DNA of 64,000 nt from Jiella soli (GCF_020615385.1 NZ_JAJAVB010000039.1:62001-126000); one strand, 5' to 3'; counted from the first letter of the stretch, positions 34,605-44,051 are shown. The notes: generated by a model from the letters alone, not told the origin. Numbers and translations are program-made.

Positions 34605-35496
34605 GGGGCGAACCCGAGATCGCGGCGCACACCGCCCGCAGATGATCGCGCAGGCGGTCCGAGGCCGCCGACAGCGCGCGATCGGTGCGGGTGAGGATCG
34701 CGACCGGAAGCTGGAAATCGGCGGCGAACGGCCGCGCCTCGACACCTTCGAACTTTCGCCACGGCAGAAGGCCGTCGACGAGCGCGATCCCGAGCCCCTG
34801 CTGGACAAACGCCATGGCGGAGAGCGAGACGTCGATCTCGATGTCCGGCCGATAGGCCAGCCCCGCCGCCCCGGCCATGCGAGCAAGTTCGCGGCCGGGG
34901 CGCGTGTCCTGGCGATAGGAGATCAGCGGAAAGTCGCCGATCGCCGCGAAATCCAGAGGCTCGCGGCCCGCCAGCGCGTGGCCGGCCGGCATGACGCAGA
35001 CGATCCCGGCCCGGCCGACCGTCTCGATGTCGAGCCCCGGCCGCGGCCCGTCGTCCATGGCCACGGCGAGTTCGGCATCGCCGCCGAGCACCATCGGCAC
35101 CAGCGTCTCGACCGGCGCGATCATCGAGCGCACCGTCACGTCGGGCCGGTCGCCGCGGAAGCGTTGCAGGGCGGCGGGAACGAGGCCGATCGCCGGCGGC
35201 GGCGATGCGGCGAGGCGCACGAGGCCGGTGCGGCCCTTGCGCATGTCCTCGGTTCGTCGCCGCAATGCGTCGAGCCCAGCGAAGACGTGCTGAGCCTCCG
35301 GATAGAGTTCCTCGGCGGCGAGCGTCGGGACGAGACGGCCCTTCACCCGCTCGAACAGGCGAAATCCGAGCTCGTCCTCGGCGTGCAGAAGAACCTGGCT
35401 CAGTGCCGGCTGCGAGATGTTCAGCGCCCGTGCCGCGCCGGTCACGGTGCCGGCCCGCATGACCGCGCAGAACACCTCGAGCTGACGTGCGCGCAT
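34600..35496 (-). CDS. LysR-family transcriptional regulator
   Basis: A 298-residue LysR protein. The N-terminal HTH reads MRARQLEVFCAVMRAGTVTG, then ARALNISQPALSQVL, followed by a two-lobed substrate-binding domain. It lies between hyuA (same strand) and a divergent FAD dehydrogenase; a matching 17-bp box sits at each end of the gene. It is the probable activator of the hydantoinase pathway. Confidence 0.88.
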   Translation of the reverse strand: MRARQLEVFCAVMRAGTVTGAARALNISQPALSQVLLHAEDELGFRLFERVKGRLVPTLAAEELYPEAQHVFAGLDALRRRTEDMRKGRTGLVRLAASPPPAIGLVPAALQRFRGDRPDVTVRSMIAPVETLVPMVLGGDAELAVAMDDGPRPGLDIETVGRAGIVCVMPAGHALAGREPLDFAAIGDFPLISYRQDTRPGRELARMAGAAGLAYRPDIEIDVSLSAMAFVQQGLGIALVDGLLPWRKFEGVEARPFAADFQLPVAILTRTDRALSAASDRLRDHLRAVCAAISGSPP

Positions 35497-35518
35497 GCCT
35501 TACCTCCGCCCCCGGGCC

Positions 35519-35535
35519 CATAGGGCGCCCTTATG
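35519..35535. promoter_or_regulatory. predicted LysR box upstream of lysR and the divergent FAD gene
   Basis: CATAGGGCGCCCTTATG has a 10-bp perfect centre AGGGCGCCCT and CATA/TATG arms, with T-N11-A spacing. It lies 22 bases upstream of lysR and 81 bases upstream of the divergent gene at 35617, the classical position for LysR autoregulation and divergent activation. Confidence 0.62.
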
Positions 35536-35616
35536 CCTGCAGCCGCAAGTGCGATTGGACAGCGGGGCCGATGGCGGCGAAGCTCGTCGGTCAGATCGGA
35601 AGCGAGGAGGTACGCC

Positions 35617-36729
35617 ATGCGGGTCGTCATCGTCGGCGGTGGATTGATGGGCGCGGCGACGGCATTCTTCCTCGCGCGTCGCGGGATCGGCGTGACGCTG
35701 ATCGAGCGCGACCGCGTCGGTCAGGCGGCGACCAATGCGAGCTTCGGGAACATCCGCCGCCAGGGGCGCCACCTGCCACAGCTGCCGCTGGCGCATCGCT
35801 CGCGGGCGCTCTGGGGCGAGACCCTCGCGCTTCTGGACGAGGATGTCGAGTTCCGCGCCACCGGTCATGTCCGCTTCGCCTTCGACGAGGGCGCGGTCGC
35901 CGACATGGAAGCCTTCGCCCGCGACGCCGCCCCCTTGGGCCTGACGCTGGAGATCCTCGGACGCAACGAGCTGCGCGCCCGGTTTCCCTGGGCCGGGCCG
36001 GGCGCCATCGCCGCCTCCTTCTCGCCTGAGGACGGCTCGGCCAATCCGCGGCTGATCGCGCCGGCCTTCGCCCGGGCGGCCGCGCGCCTCGGCGCCGAGA
36101 TCGCCGAAGACTGTCCGGTGACGGCAATCGAAAGCAGCGGCAACGGGCTCCGGGTCGAGACCGCGCGCGGGACCTTCCCCGCCGACGCGGTCCTCAATGC
36201 GGCCGGCGCCTGGGGCGCAAGGCTGGCGGAGAGGCTGGGCGAGCCTGTGCCGATCGAGGCCTACGGGCCGCAGATGGGCGTGACGGAGCCCCTGCCCCAC
36301 CGCATTCTGCCGGTGGTCGGAATCTGGTCGCGGGTGAAGGCGGAAGGGGTCTATTTCCGTCAGGTGGAACGCGGCAACATCGTCTTCGGCGGCGGCAAGC
36401 GCGAACCGGTGGCGCTGGACCCCGGCCACGCCAAGGTCGACCCCGCCAACACGCTGGCGCAGCTGCCGCAACTGGCGCGGCTCTGCCCGGCCATCGCCAG
36501 GGTGCAGGTCATCCGGACATGGTCCGGCTGCGAAGGTTATACCGGCGACATGCTGCCGGTGATGGGACCGAGCCGCACCGCACCCGGCGTTTTCCACGCC
36601 TTCGGCTTTTGCGGCCACGGCTTCCAGCTCGGCCCGGGCGTCGGCGACGTCATGGCGGAGCTGATCGCCACCGGCGAGACCCCCACCCCGATCGCGCCCT
36701 ACTGCATCGCCCGCTTCGCGGCCGCATGA
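35617..36729 (+). CDS. FAD-dependent amine/amino-acid dehydrogenase (DadA/HcnC-like)
   Basis: A 370-residue DAO-superfamily protein with FAD motif VVIVGGGLMGAATAFFLARRG, then TNASFGNIRRQGRH, and a C-terminal FCGHGFQLGPGVGDVMAELI motif. GAGGAGG precedes the ATG at 35617. It is divergent from lysR across the predicted LysR box, so it is the likely catalytic (HcnC-like) subunit for the HcnA/HcnB-like pair in the hyu operon. Confidence 0.84.
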   Translation: MRVVIVGGGLMGAATAFFLARRGIGVTLIERDRVGQAATNASFGNIRRQGRHLPQLPLAHRSRALWGETLALLDEDVEFRATGHVRFAFDEGAVADMEAFARDAAPLGLTLEILGRNELRARFPWAGPGAIAASFSPEDGSANPRLIAPAFARAAARLGAEIAEDCPVTAIESSGNGLRVETARGTFPADAVLNAAGAWGARLAERLGEPVPIEAYGPQMGVTEPLPHRILPVVGIWSRVKAEGVYFRQVERGNIVFGGGKREPVALDPGHAKVDPANTLAQLPQLARLCPAIARVQVIRTWSGCEGYTGDMLPVMGPSRTAPGVFHAFGFCGHGFQLGPGVGDVMAELIATGETPTPIAPYCIARFAAA

Positions 36730-36740
36730 GAGGGACGCCA

Positions 36741-38066
36741 TCAGAATTCGGAGACCTTGCCCCAGGCGCCGCGCGAAAGGCGCGACAGGGCGTATTGGCG
36801 ATGCGCGACGCTCGGCCTGTCTCCGGCGACGAGATCGGCGATGAGGCGTCCCGCGCCGGGGCCGATCCCGAAGCCATGTCCGGAAAAGCCGGCCGCGAGC
36901 AGGAAACCCTCGGGTCCCGCCTCCGGATCGATCACGGGCACACCGTCGGGCGTCGAATCGATATAGCCGGCCCAGGCGGCCTGCATCGGGATCGTCGCAA
37001 GTTCCGGCAGCAGCTGCCGCGCCCGTTCGAGGATCATCTCGATCGCCCGGCGCGAGGGCCGCGGATCGAGGATGCGCATCCTCTCCATCGGCGTCGGCTG
37101 GTCGAGCGCCCAGCGCTTCAGCGTCTCGTGGCCGGCCTTGAGGCCGGACAGATTGCCGGGCGAAAGAACCCGCCAGCGCTTGGCGAACATCGGCAGGAAG
37201 CTGCGGGCGAAGCGCAGCTGCTGCAGCGTCGGGTCGATGCTCGCCAGGCCGGAGACGGCGAGCGTGTAGCCGCCGTCGCCGCGCCGCGTCACCGACACCG
37301 CGGACGTATGCAGCGCATCCGGGATCCCCTTGGCGCCCGGCATCACCGAGAGGATCGGCGAGCGCACCGAGGACTGCGGGAAGGCGATCCCGAGCTGCCG
37401 GCAGAAGGAGGAGGCCCAGGCGCCGCCGGCGAGCACGACCTGGCGGGTGCGGATGGTGCCGTGCTCGGTCACGACGGCCGAGATCTTGCCGCCCTCCGTC
37501 TCCAGTCCGCGGGCGGCGCAGAACTGGTGCACCGTGCCGCCGCGCCCGATCACGGCGGCGGCGATCATCGGCGCCGCGCGGGCGGGATCGGCGATGCCGT
37601 CGCTCGGCGAGAACACCCCGCCCTTCCAGGGCTTGCCGGTGGCCGCACCGCGCGCGCTCGCCTCCGCCGCCGTCAGCATGTGCGTGGTGACGCCCTGCGT
37701 TGCCGCGAAGTCGCGCCATTTCGCCCAGCCGGCGATTTCGGCCTCGTCGTCGGAGAGATAGAGCAGGCCACAGCGCCGAAAGCCGAGATCCGCGCCGGTT
37801 TCGGCGGAAATTTCTTCCCACAGCGACAGGCTCTGCGTCGCCATCGGCAGTTCGCGCGCATCGCGGTTCTGCTGCCGGCACCAGCCCCAGTTCCGGCTGG
37901 ACTGCTCGGCGCCGATGCGGCCCTTCTCGACAAGAGCCACCTGGAGCCCACGGCGCGCCAGGAAATAGGCTGCGCAGGCCCCGACGATGCCGCCGCCGAT
38001 GACGACCACGTCGGCTTGCGCAGGCAGATGCGTGGAGGATTGGATGGTGACCAGTGGGGCGGGCAT
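36741..38066 (-). CDS. FAD-dependent oxidoreductase, DadA-like
   Basis: A 441-residue DAO-family flavoprotein. The FAD motif VVVIGGGIVGACAAYFLARRG begins near residue 20, followed by EQSSRNWGWCRQQNRD and the C-terminal GFSGHGFGIGPGAGRL. It converges on the previous gene with an 11-base gap and is divergent from the Lrp-type regulator across 209 bases, which suggests amino-acid-responsive control. Confidence 0.83.
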   Translation of the reverse strand: MPAPLVTIQSSTHLPAQADVVVIGGGIVGACAAYFLARRGLQVALVEKGRIGAEQSSRNWGWCRQQNRDARELPMATQSLSLWEEISAETGADLGFRRCGLLYLSDDEAEIAGWAKWRDFAATQGVTTHMLTAAEASARGAATGKPWKGGVFSPSDGIADPARAAPMIAAAVIGRGGTVHQFCAARGLETEGGKISAVVTEHGTIRTRQVVLAGGAWASSFCRQLGIAFPQSSVRSPILSVMPGAKGIPDALHTSAVSVTRRGDGGYTLAVSGLASIDPTLQQLRFARSFLPMFAKRWRVLSPGNLSGLKAGHETLKRWALDQPTPMERMRILDPRPSRRAIEMILERARQLLPELATIPMQAAWAGYIDSTPDGVPVIDPEAGPEGFLLAAGFSGHGFGIGPGAGRLIADLVAGDRPSVAHRQYALSRLSRGAWGKVSEF

Positions 38067-38275
38067 GTCTCGACTCCTGACGCTCGCGCCAATCTAGCGG
38101 GGACGGCGCATGAAGGGTCGACGGATCGGCGGCGTGGCTCGGCATGATCTGCCGCCTTCGACCGGGAACGCGGTAGTTCATTTTCAATCGGCTGGTCCGA
38201 TATCGGCTTGTCAGTGGCACCGAGTCGGCTCAAGCTGGCGGAATTATCTGCCGTAGGCCTTGCAGCGGAGAGACC

Positions 38276-38785
38276 ATGCTTACCAACGGGACGCGGATGA
38301 AGCTCGACATGATCGACGTGAAGATCCTGTGCGAGCTTCAGAAGAACGGGCGCATCACCAATGTGGAGCTCGCCGAGTTGGTGAACCTGTCTCCCAGCCC
38401 CTGCCTGACGCGCATGAAGCGGCTGCAGGCCGCCGGATACATCACCGGCTACTCCGCCCAGATCGACATCGGCAAGCTCGGGGAGATTCTGACCGTCTTC
38501 ACCGAGGTGACGCTGAAGAACCATCGGCATGTCGACTTCGACCGCTTCCAGGCGGCGGTGCGCAAGATCGACGCCTGCGTCGAATGCCATCTGGTGTCCG
38601 GCGGCTACGATTATCTGCTGAAATTCATCACCGCCGGCATCGTGCACTATCAGACGATCATCGAAAACCTGCTCGACCAGGACGTCGGCATCGACAAATA
38701 TTTCAGCTTCGTGGTGATCAAGTCGCCGTTCATCAAGAACCACCTGCCGCTGAACAATCTCTTCGCCGACAAGGTCCCGGCCTAG
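38276..38785 (+). CDS. Lrp/AsnC-family transcriptional regulator
   Basis: A 169-residue Lrp-type protein: N-terminal HTH (LDMIDVKILCELQKNGRITN, then LSPSPCLTRMKRLQAAGYI) and a C-terminal RAM ligand domain with ECHLVSGGYDYLLKF. A GGAGAG site precedes the ATG. Divergent from the FAD enzyme at 36741-38066; the intergenic DNA includes an AT-richer patch near 38174-38190. Probably senses an amino acid that the FAD enzyme consumes. Confidence 0.88.
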   Translation: MLTNGTRMKLDMIDVKILCELQKNGRITNVELAELVNLSPSPCLTRMKRLQAAGYITGYSAQIDIGKLGEILTVFTEVTLKNHRHVDFDRFQAAVRKIDACVECHLVSGGYDYLLKFITAGIVHYQTIIENLLDQDVGIDKYFSFVVIKSPFIKNHLPLNNLFADKVPA

Positions 38786-38851
38786 CCGTCGCGGGCCCGG
38801 CGCATTGGTGACGGAGTACGGGCGAGCAGCCGCATGCCGACCGCCGGGCGT

Positions 38852-40516
38852 TCAGCGGCCGCTCATCGCGTCGGTCACAACCGGATCCTGCCGCAGGCCG
38901 TCCAGCCAGCCCGTGTCGAGCTGCGGGACCGAAGCGATCAGGAGCTTCGAATAGGGATGCTCGGCGCCCGACTTCATGCGCGAGGTCGGCATCTCCTCCA
39001 CCTTCTCGCCCTGATACATCACCAGGACCCGGTCGCAGATCGCCTCCACCGTCGACAGGTCGTGACTGATGAACATGTAGGTCAGGCCGAGTTCGCGCTG
39101 CAATTCGTCGAGGAGATCGAGCACCGCCGCAGCGACCACCGTGTCGAGCGCCGAGGTGATCTCGTCGCACAGGATCAGATCCGGCTTGGCTGCGAGTGCT
39201 CGGGCAAAGTTGACCCGCTGCTTCTGGCCGCCCGACAGTTCCGACGGCAGCCGGTGTTTCAGCGCCCGCGGCAGCCGGACCATGTCGAGTAGCCGGTCGA
39301 CCTCCGCCTCGCGTTCGCCACCTTTCATGCCGTGGTAGAAGGCCAGCGGGCGCGCCAGGATGGTTCCAACGGGCCGATTGGGATTGAGCGCGGTGTCGGC
39401 CAGCTGGAAGACGATCTGCAGCTTGCGCAGATCCTCCTTCGAGCGGTCCTTCGTCCGCCCCGCGAGTTGCACTCCATCCAACCTTATCTCGCCGAACGCC
39501 GGCGGCAGAAGGCCGGCGATCGCCCGCGCCAGCGTCGACTTGCCGCTGCCGGATTCGCCGATCACGCCGAGGCTCTTCCCCCGCTCCAGGCGGAAGCCGA
39601 TGTCCTTCAGGGCGAGATATTTCGGGTAGCCGTTCCTGTCGATCTCGCCATAGCCCGCCGATAGGTTCGACACCTCAAGAACGGCCGTCTCGGGCTCGGC
39701 GCCGCCCTTGCCGGCGAGATCGTGGGACGTCGGATGGAATGCCGCGATCAGCGCCTTGGTGTAGCCGTGCGTCGGCGCCGTGACGATCTGCTCGGTTGAC
39801 CCTACCTCCTGGACCTCGCCGCCCTTCAGGACGACGATGCGGTCGGCGATCTGCGCGACGACGGCGAGGTCGTGGGAGACATAGACGCCCGCCATGCCGC
39901 GCTGGCGCATGACCGACTTGAACGCTCGCAGCACCTCGATCTGGGTGGTGACGTCCAGCGCCGTGGTTGGCTCGTCGAACACCATCACCTCGGGATCGCC
40001 GATCAGGGCCATCGCGGCCGCAAGACGCTGCAGCTGGCCGCCCGACACCTGATGCGGAAACCTTTTGCCGATCGTCTCCGGCTCTGGCAGCGCCAGCGCC
40101 CGGAAGAGCTTCACCGCCTTTCGCCGGGCCGCCTCCATCGGCATCAGATCGTGGATCTTGGCAACCTCTACGACCTGCTCCATGATCGTCTGCGAGGGGT
40201 TGAAGGCAGCTGCGGCCGACTGCGGGACGTAGGCGACCTGCCGGCCGCGCAGCCGCCGCCGCTCCGCCGTCGTCATCGCGACGACGTCCCGCCCCGCGAC
40301 GCGCACCGAGCCTCGGCGGATCGAGCAGCCGGGGCGCGTATGGCCAAGAAGCGTCAGCGCGATCGTCGTCTTGCCGGAACCGCTCTCGCCGATCAGTGCA
40401 ACCATCTCGCCTTCGCCGACGTCGAGGTCGACGCCCCGGATGATCTCGACTTGGCGTCCGGAATCGGTCCTTGCGGTGACGTGCAGATCGCGGATCTCGA
40501 CGGCGTTGCCCATCAT
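38852..40516 (-). CDS. fused dual ABC transporter ATPase (DppD-DppF type)
   Basis: A 554-residue protein with two complete ATPase domains. The first has Walker A IGESGSGKTT (43-51), signature VSGGQLQR and Walker B VMVFDEPTTALD. The second has Walker A IGESGSGKST near residue 340, LSGGQKQR and ILCDEITSALD. The two ATPases that are separate in the first ABC system are joined here, as in YejF/GsiA. The ATG overlaps the upstream permease end (ATGA). Last gene of the operon with the permeases and binding protein. Confidence 0.9.
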   Translation of the reverse strand: MMGNAVEIRDLHVTARTDSGRQVEIIRGVDLDVGEGEMVALIGESGSGKTTIALTLLGHTRPGCSIRRGSVRVAGRDVVAMTTAERRRLRGRQVAYVPQSAAAAFNPSQTIMEQVVEVAKIHDLMPMEAARRKAVKLFRALALPEPETIGKRFPHQVSGGQLQRLAAAMALIGDPEVMVFDEPTTALDVTTQIEVLRAFKSVMRQRGMAGVYVSHDLAVVAQIADRIVVLKGGEVQEVGSTEQIVTAPTHGYTKALIAAFHPTSHDLAGKGGAEPETAVLEVSNLSAGYGEIDRNGYPKYLALKDIGFRLERGKSLGVIGESGSGKSTLARAIAGLLPPAFGEIRLDGVQLAGRTKDRSKEDLRKLQIVFQLADTALNPNRPVGTILARPLAFYHGMKGGEREAEVDRLLDMVRLPRALKHRLPSELSGGQKQRVNFARALAAKPDLILCDEITSALDTVVAAAVLDLLDELQRELGLTYMFISHDLSTVEAICDRVLVMYQGEKVEEMPTSRMKSGAEHPYSKLLIASVPQLDTGWLDGLRQDPVVTDAMSGR

Positions 40517-41355
40517 TCGCTCCTGTCGCGGATCCGCCGGGGCAGATTGTCGATCAGCATGTTGACCGAGATCGTCAGGCTGGCGATCGCGATCGAGGGA
40601 AAGACCACGGCCGGCGCGCCGAAGGAGAGCCCGCCGATGTTCTCGCGCACCAGCGCGCCCCAGTCGGCCTCCGGCGGCTGCACGCCGAGCCCCAGGAAGG
40701 ACAGGCCGGAGAGCAGAAGCACGATGAAGACGAAGCGCAGGCCCAGATCGGCGAGCACGGGCCCGACGATGTTCGGCAGGATCTCTTCGCGGATGGTGTA
40801 GACGATCCCCTCGCCCCGCGCCCGCGCGACCGTGACGAAGTCCATCGCATTGATGTTCACCGCGAGGGCGCGGGCGAAGCGATAGCTGCCCGGGGCATAG
40901 ATCACGGCGAGCGTGACGATCAGCACCGTCAGGGAACTGCCGACGGCGGCGACGACGACGAGGCCGAACATCAGCGACGGAATGGAATTCAGCGCGTCCA
41001 GGAACCGGGACAGAGCGGCGTCGAACCAGCCTCCGACCACCGCCGCGATCATGCCGAGCGTCACGCCGATGAAACAGGCGAAGGTGACACCGGCGAGCGA
41101 GATGCCGACCGTGTAGCGCGCGCCCATCATGATGCGGGAGAGCATGTCGCGCCCGAGATAGTCGGTCCCCAGCCAGAACTTCGCGGACATCGGGCCATAA
41201 TAGTCGAAGTCGACGATCTTGCCGACCGGATAGGGGCTCAGCAGGGGCGCGAAGATCGCGACGACGATCCAGAAGAGGATGATCGCTGCGCCCACGGCGC
41301 CGACGGCATTCATCCGGAAGCCGAGGCGGCGGGCAGCTGGAGCAGTCAGGGTCAT
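40513..41355 (-). CDS. ABC transporter permease, DppC type
   Basis: A 280-residue permease. N-terminal membrane helix (AVGAAIILFWIVVAIFAPLL), the LGTDYLGRDMLSRIMMGAR motif, and an EAA loop near VARARGEGIVYTIREEILPN. Both ends overlap neighbours by 4 bases (ATGA). The long upstream in-frame extension reads through the other permease and the binding protein and is not coding. Confidence 0.88.
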   Translation of the reverse strand: MTLTAPAARRLGFRMNAVGAVGAAIILFWIVVAIFAPLLSPYPVGKIVDFDYYGPMSAKFWLGTDYLGRDMLSRIMMGARYTVGISLAGVTFACFIGVTLGMIAAVVGGWFDAALSRFLDALNSIPSLMFGLVVVAAVGSSLTVLIVTLAVIYAPGSYRFARALAVNINAMDFVTVARARGEGIVYTIREEILPNIVGPVLADLGLRFVFIVLLLSGLSFLGLGVQPPEADWGALVRENIGGLSFGAPAVVFPSIAIASLTISVNMLIDNLPRRIRDRSE

Positions 41356-42308
41356 TGGTTGCGCAGCCGCGGGTTCGACATGATCGCGACGACGTCGGCA
41401 GTCAGGATCAGGAGGAGGTAGCTGACGCAGAAGATCATCGCACAGGACTGGATCAGCGGCAGGTCGCGCGTCGACACCGCGTCGACCATCAGCTTGGCGA
41501 CGCCGGGATAGTTGAAGATGGTCTCGACGATGATCACCCCTCCGAGGAGGTAGGACAGAGAGAGTGCCACCGCATTGGCGATCGGCCCGAGTGCGTTGGG
41601 AAGAGCGTGCCGCAGCACCATGCGCCGGCGCGAAGCCCCCTTCAACAGCGCCATCTCGACATAGGGCGTGTTCAAAGTGTCGATCACCGCAGCCCGCGTC
41701 ATCCTGATCATCTGCGCTGAGATGACGAAGGACAGCGTGATGACCGGCATCGCATAGATCCGGAGCAATTCGCCGATGCCGTGCACGTCGGCCGCGACGG
41801 ACAGCGCCGGAAGCCATCTGAGATAGACGGCGAAGATCAGGACGGCCAGGGTGGCGACCATGAACTCGGGGACCGAGATCACGGTGACGGTGAAGACCGA
41901 GACGATGCGGTCGTAGATCGTGCCGCGGAACATCGCCGCGGTGATGCCGAGCGCCAGAGCGATCGGGACGGAGAACAGCGTCGTCACGCCCGCGAGTTCC
42001 AGCGAGTTCACGAGCCGGCCGGAGACGAGCTCCGCGACGTCCCGGTTGTTGGCGTAGGAGCGCCCGAGATCGCCCGTCGCCAGGCCGCCCAGCCAGCGGA
42101 AGAAGCGCAGGATCGCCGGCTCGTCGAGATGCATCGCATGCCGAAGCCCCGCCACGGCCTCGGGCGTCGCCGATTGGCCGAGAAGGATCTGCGCGACGTC
42201 TCCCGGCAGGAGTTCGGTCGCGAAGAAGACCGCGAAGGCGACGATGACCAGGGAGATCAGCATGATTCCCAGCCGCTTCAGCACGAGCCGGGCGATGACG
42301 GCATTCAT
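41352..42308 (-). CDS. ABC transporter permease, DppB type
   Basis: A 318-residue permease beginning MNAVIARLVLKRLGIMLISL, with LLPGDVAQILLG and a C-terminal IIVETIFNYPGVAKLMV. I prefer ATG 42308. The ATG at 42341 sits three bases from a strong hairpin that would occupy its ribosome site, and its 11 extra residues are not family-like. Confidence 0.85.
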   Translation of the reverse strand: MNAVIARLVLKRLGIMLISLVIVAFAVFFATELLPGDVAQILLGQSATPEAVAGLRHAMHLDEPAILRFFRWLGGLATGDLGRSYANNRDVAELVSGRLVNSLELAGVTTLFSVPIALALGITAAMFRGTIYDRIVSVFTVTVISVPEFMVATLAVLIFAVYLRWLPALSVAADVHGIGELLRIYAMPVITLSFVISAQMIRMTRAAVIDTLNTPYVEMALLKGASRRRMVLRHALPNALGPIANAVALSLSYLLGGVIIVETIFNYPGVAKLMVDAVSTRDLPLIQSCAMIFCVSYLLLILTADVVAIMSNPRLRNQ

Positions 42309-42343
42309 TGCGACGGACAGCCTCGTTGTGGCGGGATGCATGA

Positions 42344-42370
42344 ACGGCCGGGCGGAATTCGCCCGGCCGT
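42344..42370 (-). repeat. hairpin between binding-protein and permease genes
   Basis: Perfect 11-bp arms ACGGCCGGGCG / CGCCCGGCCGT around a GAATT loop. It begins 10 bases after the binding-protein stop. No T-tract. This is the position of hairpins that protect the 3' end of binding-protein transcripts in transport operons. Confidence 0.65.
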
Positions 42371-42380
42371 GATGGCGATG

Positions 42381-43994
42381 TCAGGCGTCGAGCCAGACAT
42401 ATTCGGCGAATGCATACCCCATCATGCCGCCGAGCGGGTTCGGCTTCAGCCCCTTCAGCTTGGAGGACAGCGCGTCGACATTGGAGATCCACACCGGGAT
42501 GATCGTCCCTGCCTCTTCGGAGATCATCACCTGCATCTCGTCGTAGATCTCCTTGCGCTTGGCCTCGTCGAGCGAGCCGCGCGCCTCGACCAGCATTTTG
42601 TCGAACTTGTCGGATTTGTAGTGGCTCTCGTTCCACGGGGCGTCCGAGGTGTAGAGCAGCGAGAACAGGATGTCCGGCGTCGGGCGCGGGTTGATGTTGC
42701 CGAAATGGACCGGCGCCTTGAGCCAATAGTTCGACCAGTAGCCGTCGGAGGGCACGCGCTGCACGTCGAAGGGCATGCCGATCTCCTGGCCGGCCTGCTG
42801 CACGACGGTCGCCATGTCGATCGACGAGGTGGCGGCATCGGAGGCGACAATCGGGATCGACCGGCCGAGCACGCCGGCCTTCTGGAACAGGCTCTTGGCC
42901 TTTTCGGGATCGTATTCCCTGGGCTTCAGATCCTTGTTGTAATAGCGGTCGTTGGGCGAAACCGGCTGATCGTTCGCGATGACGGCGAGATCGCGCATGA
43001 CCGAGCGCTGGATGACTTCGCGGTTGATCAGATACTTCATGCCCTCGACGAAGCCCGCCTTGGCGCCCGGATCGACGTCGAGCCGGACATTGAGGTCGGT
43101 GTAGTTGCCCGACGTGGTCTTCGACAGCGTCACCCCGCTCACCGTGTCGAGGCGGCGGATCGAGCGCGGGTTGATCGAGGCGGCGAGCGCGATGTCGCCG
43201 GACAGAAGCGCGTTGACGCGGGCCGGCTCGTCGGAGATCGCGATGAATTCGAAGCTGTCGAGATAGGGCAGCTTGTCCTTCCAATAGGTCTCGTTCTTCA
43301 CGCCGACCGACCGCACGCCGGGCTCGAACACCTCGCATTTGAAGGCGCCCGTCCCGTTCGCGGTCGAAAAGTCGGTCGTGCCGTCCGCGATGATCATGAA
43401 ATGATGCAGCGACAGGATGATCGGCAGGTCGGCGTTGGGCGCGGCCAAGACGATCTCCATCGTCCCGTCGTCGACCTTCTTGAAGCTTTCCATCTGCTTG
43501 GCCATCGCATTGACCTTGGAGCCGACGGCGGGGTCCTTGTGGCGCTGCAGCGAGTAGATGACGTCGTCGGTGGTCAGGGGCTTGCCGTCGTGGAACGTCA
43601 CGCCCTTGCGCAGCGTCAGGGTCCAGGTCTTGGCGTCCTTCGTCTCGAGCCTGTCGGCGAGCTCCATGCGGATGCTGCCGCCCTCTTCCAGGAAGGTCAG
43701 GCGATTGTAGAAGGCGCAGGCGCGGACATAGTCGGTCGACAGCGAGCCCTTGGCGGGGTCGAGCGTGTCGGCCGTCGATGCCGACCAGCCAGCCGCCGTG
43801 ATCGAGCCGCCGGATTTCGGCGTGTCGGCCCAGGCCTGGCTGGCGCGGCCGATGATCGTGCCGCCGGCGGCCAGGCCAATCCCGCTCGCCATCAGGAGCC
43901 GCAGGAGGTCGCGACGGGTGGCGCCGCGGCGGAGCGCATCCTCGACCATCGCATCGTCGCGACCGGTCCAGTTCGTCACAGTCTTATGGCTCAT
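42381..43994 (-). CDS. ABC transporter substrate-binding protein, family 5
   Basis: A 537-residue SBP_bac_5 protein. The N-terminus holds a twin-arginine signal (TRRDLLRLLMASGIGLAAGG) after a 26-residue leader, with an ASQAWADT cleavage area. Family motif LRKGVTFHDGKPLTTDDV is present. First of the transporter genes, then DppB, DppC and the fused ATPase. The substrate is a peptide, opine or similar amino compound; the sequence does not say which. Confidence 0.88.
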   Translation of the reverse strand: MSHKTVTNWTGRDDAMVEDALRRGATRRDLLRLLMASGIGLAAGGTIIGRASQAWADTPKSGGSITAAGWSASTADTLDPAKGSLSTDYVRACAFYNRLTFLEEGGSIRMELADRLETKDAKTWTLTLRKGVTFHDGKPLTTDDVIYSLQRHKDPAVGSKVNAMAKQMESFKKVDDGTMEIVLAAPNADLPIILSLHHFMIIADGTTDFSTANGTGAFKCEVFEPGVRSVGVKNETYWKDKLPYLDSFEFIAISDEPARVNALLSGDIALAASINPRSIRRLDTVSGVTLSKTTSGNYTDLNVRLDVDPGAKAGFVEGMKYLINREVIQRSVMRDLAVIANDQPVSPNDRYYNKDLKPREYDPEKAKSLFQKAGVLGRSIPIVASDAATSSIDMATVVQQAGQEIGMPFDVQRVPSDGYWSNYWLKAPVHFGNINPRPTPDILFSLLYTSDAPWNESHYKSDKFDKMLVEARGSLDEAKRKEIYDEMQVMISEEAGTIIPVWISNVDALSSKLKGLKPNPLGGMMGYAFAEYVWLDA

Positions 43995-44051
43995 GCGTCG
44001 ACCCCTTTTCGTGTCAGGAAGTGGCTACCAGGCGTGGGCGTGGTTCAGGTG

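Noticed and set aside
38204-38222. TGGCAC-like start of a sigma-54 promoter before the Lrp gene
   Set aside because: The -12 half (TTGC) is missing at the required distance.
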